Below are positions 6,868-9,115 of a stretch of DNA of 9,115 nt, in pieces. The notes under the pieces were generated by a model that was not told where the DNA came from, made no database searches, and saw only the letters and a program-made list of their open reading frames with translations. The translations under genes and the position numbers were made by a program. The stretch is from contig JAOZRY010000098.1 of NCBI GenBank assembly GCA_029939965.1, positions 1 to 9,115 of the forward strand, given 5' to 3'. The DNA is from Bacteroidales bacterium (GTDB taxonomy: Bacteria; Bacteroidota; Bacteroidia; Bacteroidales; 4484-276). Position 1 is the first letter of the stretch; each line of letters begins with the position of its first letter.

Positions 6868-7602
6868 CTATTTCGTTGGAGAAATACCATTGTAATAAGC
6901 AACTATTTTCATCAAATCATCTTCATTCTTTGGCTTTAGTTTGTCCTGCTTCATAAAATCCTTTACTTCATCTCCATTATTGGCAAAACTCATTACAAAG
7001 TCTTTCTTTTTTTCCAATACAGGTGTGGCCGGATTCATAAAAAACTGAAGAAAACATTGACAATCCCTGTAAAATATATCGCATTCATTATTGCCGTCAA
7101 CCGTATTATCAACCTCCTGATACAGTGCAAACCAACGCTTTAGCAACCGGCAATCACCACTTTCGAGTAACTCAAAATAACCACTCTTGTGTTTTCCACT
7201 GCAGATAAAATCAGAATAAACAAACACTTTATCATCCAAACTTATATATTCAATTTCGTGTGGATTACCCAACGCAAGTGTATCCTCATTCTCGATAAAC
7301 TGCATTTGTTGTGTGTAAAGGTTGTATCGCATAAGCTTATCTTTTTTCTCACTTCCATCCTTCAAAACAATAAGCCCTTCAACGAATTCAGGATTTAGAT
7401 AGGCGCTTCCTCTTTGACCAGGAAGGCTATAACTAGCATAGCTACCACCAGAAGTTGCTGCCATATCAACTTTCGTTTTTGTGGATCTTTCAGACAGATC
7501 ATTCGATGTAGATCGGTTGGATTTGCTTGGATTTTGCGCCCAGGCAACGGGCATTGAAATAATAAATGCCAACAAGATTGAAATAATGGTTTGTGTTTTC
7601 AT
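6868..7602 (-). CDS. Uncharacterised secreted protein with signal peptide
   Basis: I do not recognise this 244-residue protein. It starts with a clear signal peptide (MKTQ, hydrophobic 6-18, AWA at 20-22, likely cleavage before Gln23), so it is exported to the periplasm or beyond. Cleavage is signal-peptidase I-like; there is no lipobox cysteine. A polar Ser/Thr/Lys-rich linker (about 24-66) precedes a folded part. The stretch 74-132 (VEGLIVLKDGSEKKDKLMRY, then QMQFIENEDTLAL and YISLDDKVFVYSDF) looks like short beta strands and resembles small Bacteroidota secreted proteins of unknown role. Five cysteines occur (134, 151, 174, 181, 183), the last two as a CQC motif. The C-terminal third is helical and charged. 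It has its own terminator and diverges from the protease gene, so it is probably monocistronic. Confidence 0.75.
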   Translation of the reverse strand: MKTQTIISILLAFIISMPVAWAQNPSKSNRSTSNDLSERSTKTKVDMAATSGGSYASYSLPGQRGSAYLNPEFVEGLIVLKDGSEKKDKLMRYNLYTQQMQFIENEDTLALGNPHEIEYISLDDKVFVYSDFICSGKHKSGYFELLESGDCRLLKRWFALYQEVDNTVDGNNECDIFYRDCQCFLQFFMNPATPVLEKKKDFVMSFANNGDEVKDFMKQDKLKPKNEDDLMKIVAYYNGISPTK

Positions 7603-7757
7603 TTGAAATTGTTTTTATGGTTAATAGTTAATAAATTATCGGCATAAAATACGAAATTAAAACCCCAAAGGCAAGTTTAATGCCAGTTGATTTTCAGTAA
7701 AGTATTGAAAGTATTTTGTGTGGATAGATATCAGTTTCTTCAACAACAGGAAATCAC

Positions 7758-7765
7758 TATTTTTG
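7758..7765 (+). promoter_or_regulatory. -7 element before the intramembrane protease
   Basis: TATTTTTG matches TAnnTTTG exactly. A weak -33 candidate, TTTC at 7735-7738, lies 19 bases upstream. Transcription from it would begin about 15-20 bases before the ATG at 7789 and after the in-frame TTG at 7687, so it supports the shorter protein. Confidence 0.4.
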
Positions 7766-7788
7766 CCAGTTCAAAAACTCAATTTTAC

Positions 7789-8721
7789 ATGTATCGACAC
7801 AAACGATTTCTTGAAGAACAATCTCCTTTTGTAAAATTAACCGTGTTTATCATTCTGATATTAGCCTCCACTTTTCTCGTTTTTTTTGTTGGCATCCTAA
7901 TCGCTATGCCATTTTTTGGAACAGATGTTTTACATATCCTATCCGAGGCCGGCAACCTCAACTCCGAGCAGGATATTTACATAATGAAATATTTTCAGCT
8001 TGTTAGCCAATTTGGTGTTTTTATTATTCCATCGCTTCTATTTACATTGCTTATTACACCACATTTTTTTAGTTACCTAAAACTCAATAAAGCCCCGGGA
8101 ATGATTTCAGTTATGGCTACTTTTTTGTTAATATTTACCATTTTGCCTGGCATAAACTGGCTTGTGCAAATAAATGAAATCCTAAGCTTGCCTACATGGC
8201 TGCATGTTGTAGAAGATTGGATGAAGGAAAGCGAAACCGAGGCTGCCCGACTCACCGAAGCCTTTTTAAAAACAGATTCAGTTACAGGATTACTCTTCAA
8301 TTTGTTTATGATTGGTGTTTTGGCTTCAATTGGTGAAGAATTATTGTTTCGTGGAATACTTATCAAATTGCTTAACCAATGGGTTAATAATATCCATGTT
8401 GCAGTCATAATCTCTGCTATACTCTTCAGCATGTTTCATTTACAATTTTTTGGCTTCCTCCCCCGGACGATGTTAGGAATCATTTTCGGATATTTGTTTG
8501 TTTGGTCAGGTTCGTTATGGTTGCCCATATTTGCTCATTTCATCAACAATAGTTCGGCTGTATTGGTCTATTATTTTTATCATAAAGGAGATTATGAAAC
8601 CCCGGTTGAAGAATTCGGAACCACCGAAAACAGCCTTCTCTTTGCAACTAGTATTTTGATCTCCGTTAGCCTGATGTTCCTTATCTACAATAGAGATAAA
8701 AATAAAGTTTTCGGTAATTAG
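7789..8721 (+). CDS. CPBP-family (CAAX-type) intramembrane metalloprotease
   Basis: The protein is 310 residues from the ATG at 7789. An in-frame TTG at 7687 would add 34 residues that look unlike a leader or membrane helix and lie over the promoter. About eight hydrophobic helices are visible, the first at roughly 14-42. The ABI/CPBP catalytic motifs are complete: EELLFR at 183-188 (EExxxR), FSMFH at 213-217 (FxxxH) and HFINN at 250-254 (HxxxN). In this superfamily (Rce1, MroQ) these residues hold and activate the catalytic metal within the membrane. Substrates of bacterial members are mostly unknown; some act in peptide processing or immunity, so no specific role is claimed. An acidic amphipathic stretch (WMKESETEAARL, about 144-155) precedes motif 1. 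The stop codon TAG (8719-8721) lies in the left arm of a repeat element, so the C-terminus after RDKNKVFGN may have been altered by insertion. Confidence 0.92.
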   Translation: MYRHKRFLEEQSPFVKLTVFIILILASTFLVFFVGILIAMPFFGTDVLHILSEAGNLNSEQDIYIMKYFQLVSQFGVFIIPSLLFTLLITPHFFSYLKLNKAPGMISVMATFLLIFTILPGINWLVQINEILSLPTWLHVVEDWMKESETEAARLTEAFLKTDSVTGLLFNLFMIGVLASIGEELLFRGILIKLLNQWVNNIHVAVIISAILFSMFHLQFFGFLPRTMLGIIFGYLFVWSGSLWLPIFAHFINNSSAVLVYYFYHKGDYETPVEEFGTTENSLLFATSILISVSLMFLIYNRDKNKVFGN

Positions 8722-8868
8722 TGTTTGTCCATAATGTCCGATTTCTTCGTTACGCTTGTCTTTACACTTAGTCATTTACAAAAGTAAACTCCTGGTTTTA
8801 AAGACTTCGCAAGCCTCGAACTCGAACATTCTGAACCAAACACCGACATTATGGACGGACACTAATTA
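8715..8868. mobile_element. 154-bp MITE-like palindromic element
   Basis: Two 24-base arms (8715-8738 and 8845-8868) are inverted copies with 22 of 24 matches. The two mismatches would be G-U pairs in + strand RNA. The arms consist of TAATTA plus an inner inverted repeat beginning GTGTTTGTCC on the left. TAATTA therefore flanks both ends and could be a 6-bp target duplication, although it is itself palindromic, so this is ambiguous. Inside there are nested inverted repeats: GTCTTTA (8758-8764) with TAAAGAC (8799-8805), GCTT (8754-8757) with AAGC (8811-8814), TTCG (8746-8749) with CGAA (8817-8820), and the central hairpin TTTAC-AAAA-GTAAA (8775-8788). There is no transposase frame. It is best read as a non-autonomous mobile element or a highly structured intergenic repeat. 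The parent insertion sequence is not identified. Confidence 0.5.
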
Positions 8869-8928
8869 GTATGCGCCAGAAAACACCGATATCTTTGTTT
8901 GACTTGTGTTGAACACATTTATTTACAA

Positions 8929-8990
8929 AAGTAAGGGGTTCTGAGTTTTTGAAGTAGCAACTTACTCTTAAAAGTCAGCACTCCTTACTT
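8929..8990. repeat. Imperfect inverted repeat, 21-base arms
   Basis: The arm at 8929-8949 (starting AAGTAAGGGG) and the arm at 8970-8990 (ending CTCCTTACTT) are inverted copies with 18 of 21 matches, separated by 20 bases. The loop contains a further AAGT-AGCA-ACTT hairpin. Pairing can extend outward with one gap (TTAC at 8923-8926 with GTAA at 8994-8997). No U tract follows, so it is not an obvious terminator. The left arm overlaps a 14-base sequence, ATTTACAAAAGTAA (8921-8934), that also occurs at 8774-8787 in the centre of the MITE-like element. Confidence 0.6.
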
Positions 8991-9038
8991 ACCGTAAACT
9001 ATATTGTCGTAATGCCAGCATCTTTTATTATATATTGC

Positions 9039-9062
9039 GTAGCCCCGTGCTTTAGCGCGGGG
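9039..9062 (+). repeat. REP-like hairpin with 5' GTAG
   Basis: The tetranucleotide GTAG (9039-9042) directly precedes a hairpin of CCCCGTGC (9043-9050) and GCGCGGGG (9055-9062) with loop TTTA; all eight positions pair, one as G-T. A GTAG/GTRG head before a GC-rich hairpin is the hallmark of REP sequences recognised by RAYT (TnpA_REP) transposases. No U run follows, which argues against a terminator. Confidence 0.6.
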
Positions 9063-9100
9063 TTAAATAATATTTGCCGCCGCCGCTCCTCTCTTCCGCC

Positions 9101-9115
9101 AATCGCTACGCGATT
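9101..9115. repeat. Palindrome at the window edge, possible inverted REP partner
   Basis: AATCGC (9101-9106) and GCGATT (9110-9115) pair perfectly around TAC. The - strand contains GTAG across the loop (9106-9109), opposite in orientation to the GTAG of the REP-like hairpin upstream. Together with the GC-rich GCCGCCGCCGC tract (9076-9086) it may belong to a REP pair that continues beyond the window. Confidence 0.4.

Larger units (their letters stand above)
8722..9115. other. Gene-free, repeat-rich right end
   Basis: No convincing coding frame exists on either strand across these 394 bases. The stretch holds most of the MITE-like element, a second stem-loop and a REP-like hairpin (separate entries). 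Between them lie a small GTGT-TGA-ACAC hairpin (8906-8916), a TAnnTTTG match (TATCTTTG, 8890-8897) with no gene behind it in the window, and a 9-base direct repeat AAACACCGA (8838-8846 and 8881-8889). Base composition shifts towards GC after about 9040. Confidence 0.6.

Noticed and set aside
6868..8721. Defence or peptide-maturation system formed by the secreted protein and the CPBP protease
   Set aside because: CPBP proteases occur in such systems, but the neighbour has no precursor-peptide features (no double-glycine leader, short length or CAAX end) and the genes are on opposite strands.
8515..8775. 86-codon reading frame on the - strand starting MTKCKDKRNEEIG
   Set aside because: It lies antisense to the end of the protease gene and begins inside the repeat element. 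The translation has no recognisable domain and the sense frame is clearly coding.
8715..8868. Integron attC site
   Set aside because: The palindromic structure prompted the idea, but no R'/R'' core sites (GTTRRRY and RYYYAAC) are placed at the arms, and there is no integrase or cassette array.
9043..9062. Rho-independent terminator for the protease gene
   Set aside because: The hairpin is GC-rich but is followed by TTAAATAA rather than a T run, and it lies more than 300 bases after the stop codon. The GTAG head fits a REP sequence better.

Overview
The window is AT-rich chromosomal DNA from a member of the Bacteroidota. The evidence is a SusC-like outer-membrane receptor with a carboxypeptidase-regulatory N-terminal domain, a LytS/LytTR two-component pair of the type common in that phylum, the absence of clear Shine-Dalgarno sequences, and several TAnnTTTG promoter elements (the Bacteroidota -7 box). 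The gene set points to a Bacteroidales- or Marinilabiliales-like organism, but the order is an inference.

Layout, left to right. Bases 1-162 (+) hold what looks like the decayed 3' end of a small RelE/ParE-like toxin gene. Bases 216-2657 (-) encode an 813-residue TonB-receptor-like outer-membrane protein. A divergent intergenic region then leads to a sensor histidine kinase (2875-3891, +) whose end overlaps a LytTR response regulator (3881-4588, +). The regulator stop codon lies inside a symmetric hairpin that abuts the CCA end of a tRNA-Ser(CGA) gene on the opposite strand (4610-4701, -). Next come a ClC-family anion channel or transporter with a C-terminal CBS pair (4806-6584, -), an unrecognised secreted 244-residue protein with its own terminator (6868-7602, -), and a divergent CPBP/CAAX-type intramembrane protease (7789-8721, +). 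The last 394 bases contain no gene but are full of inverted repeats: a 154-bp MITE-like palindromic element that supplies the protease stop codon, a second large stem-loop, and a GTAG-headed REP-like hairpin with a further palindrome at the window edge.

How the genes relate. The kinase and regulator form one translationally coupled operon, and their divergence from the receptor gene makes the receptor the nearest plausible regulatory target. The ClC protein, the secreted protein and the protease appear to be separate transcription units with no visible pathway link. I did not find a convincing new multi-gene system. The points most worth a second look are the unusual ion-pathway residues of the ClC protein, the compact stop-codon/terminator/tRNA junction, the tRNA promoter that leaves almost no 5' leader, and the repeat-rich right end where an element appears to have ended the protease gene.
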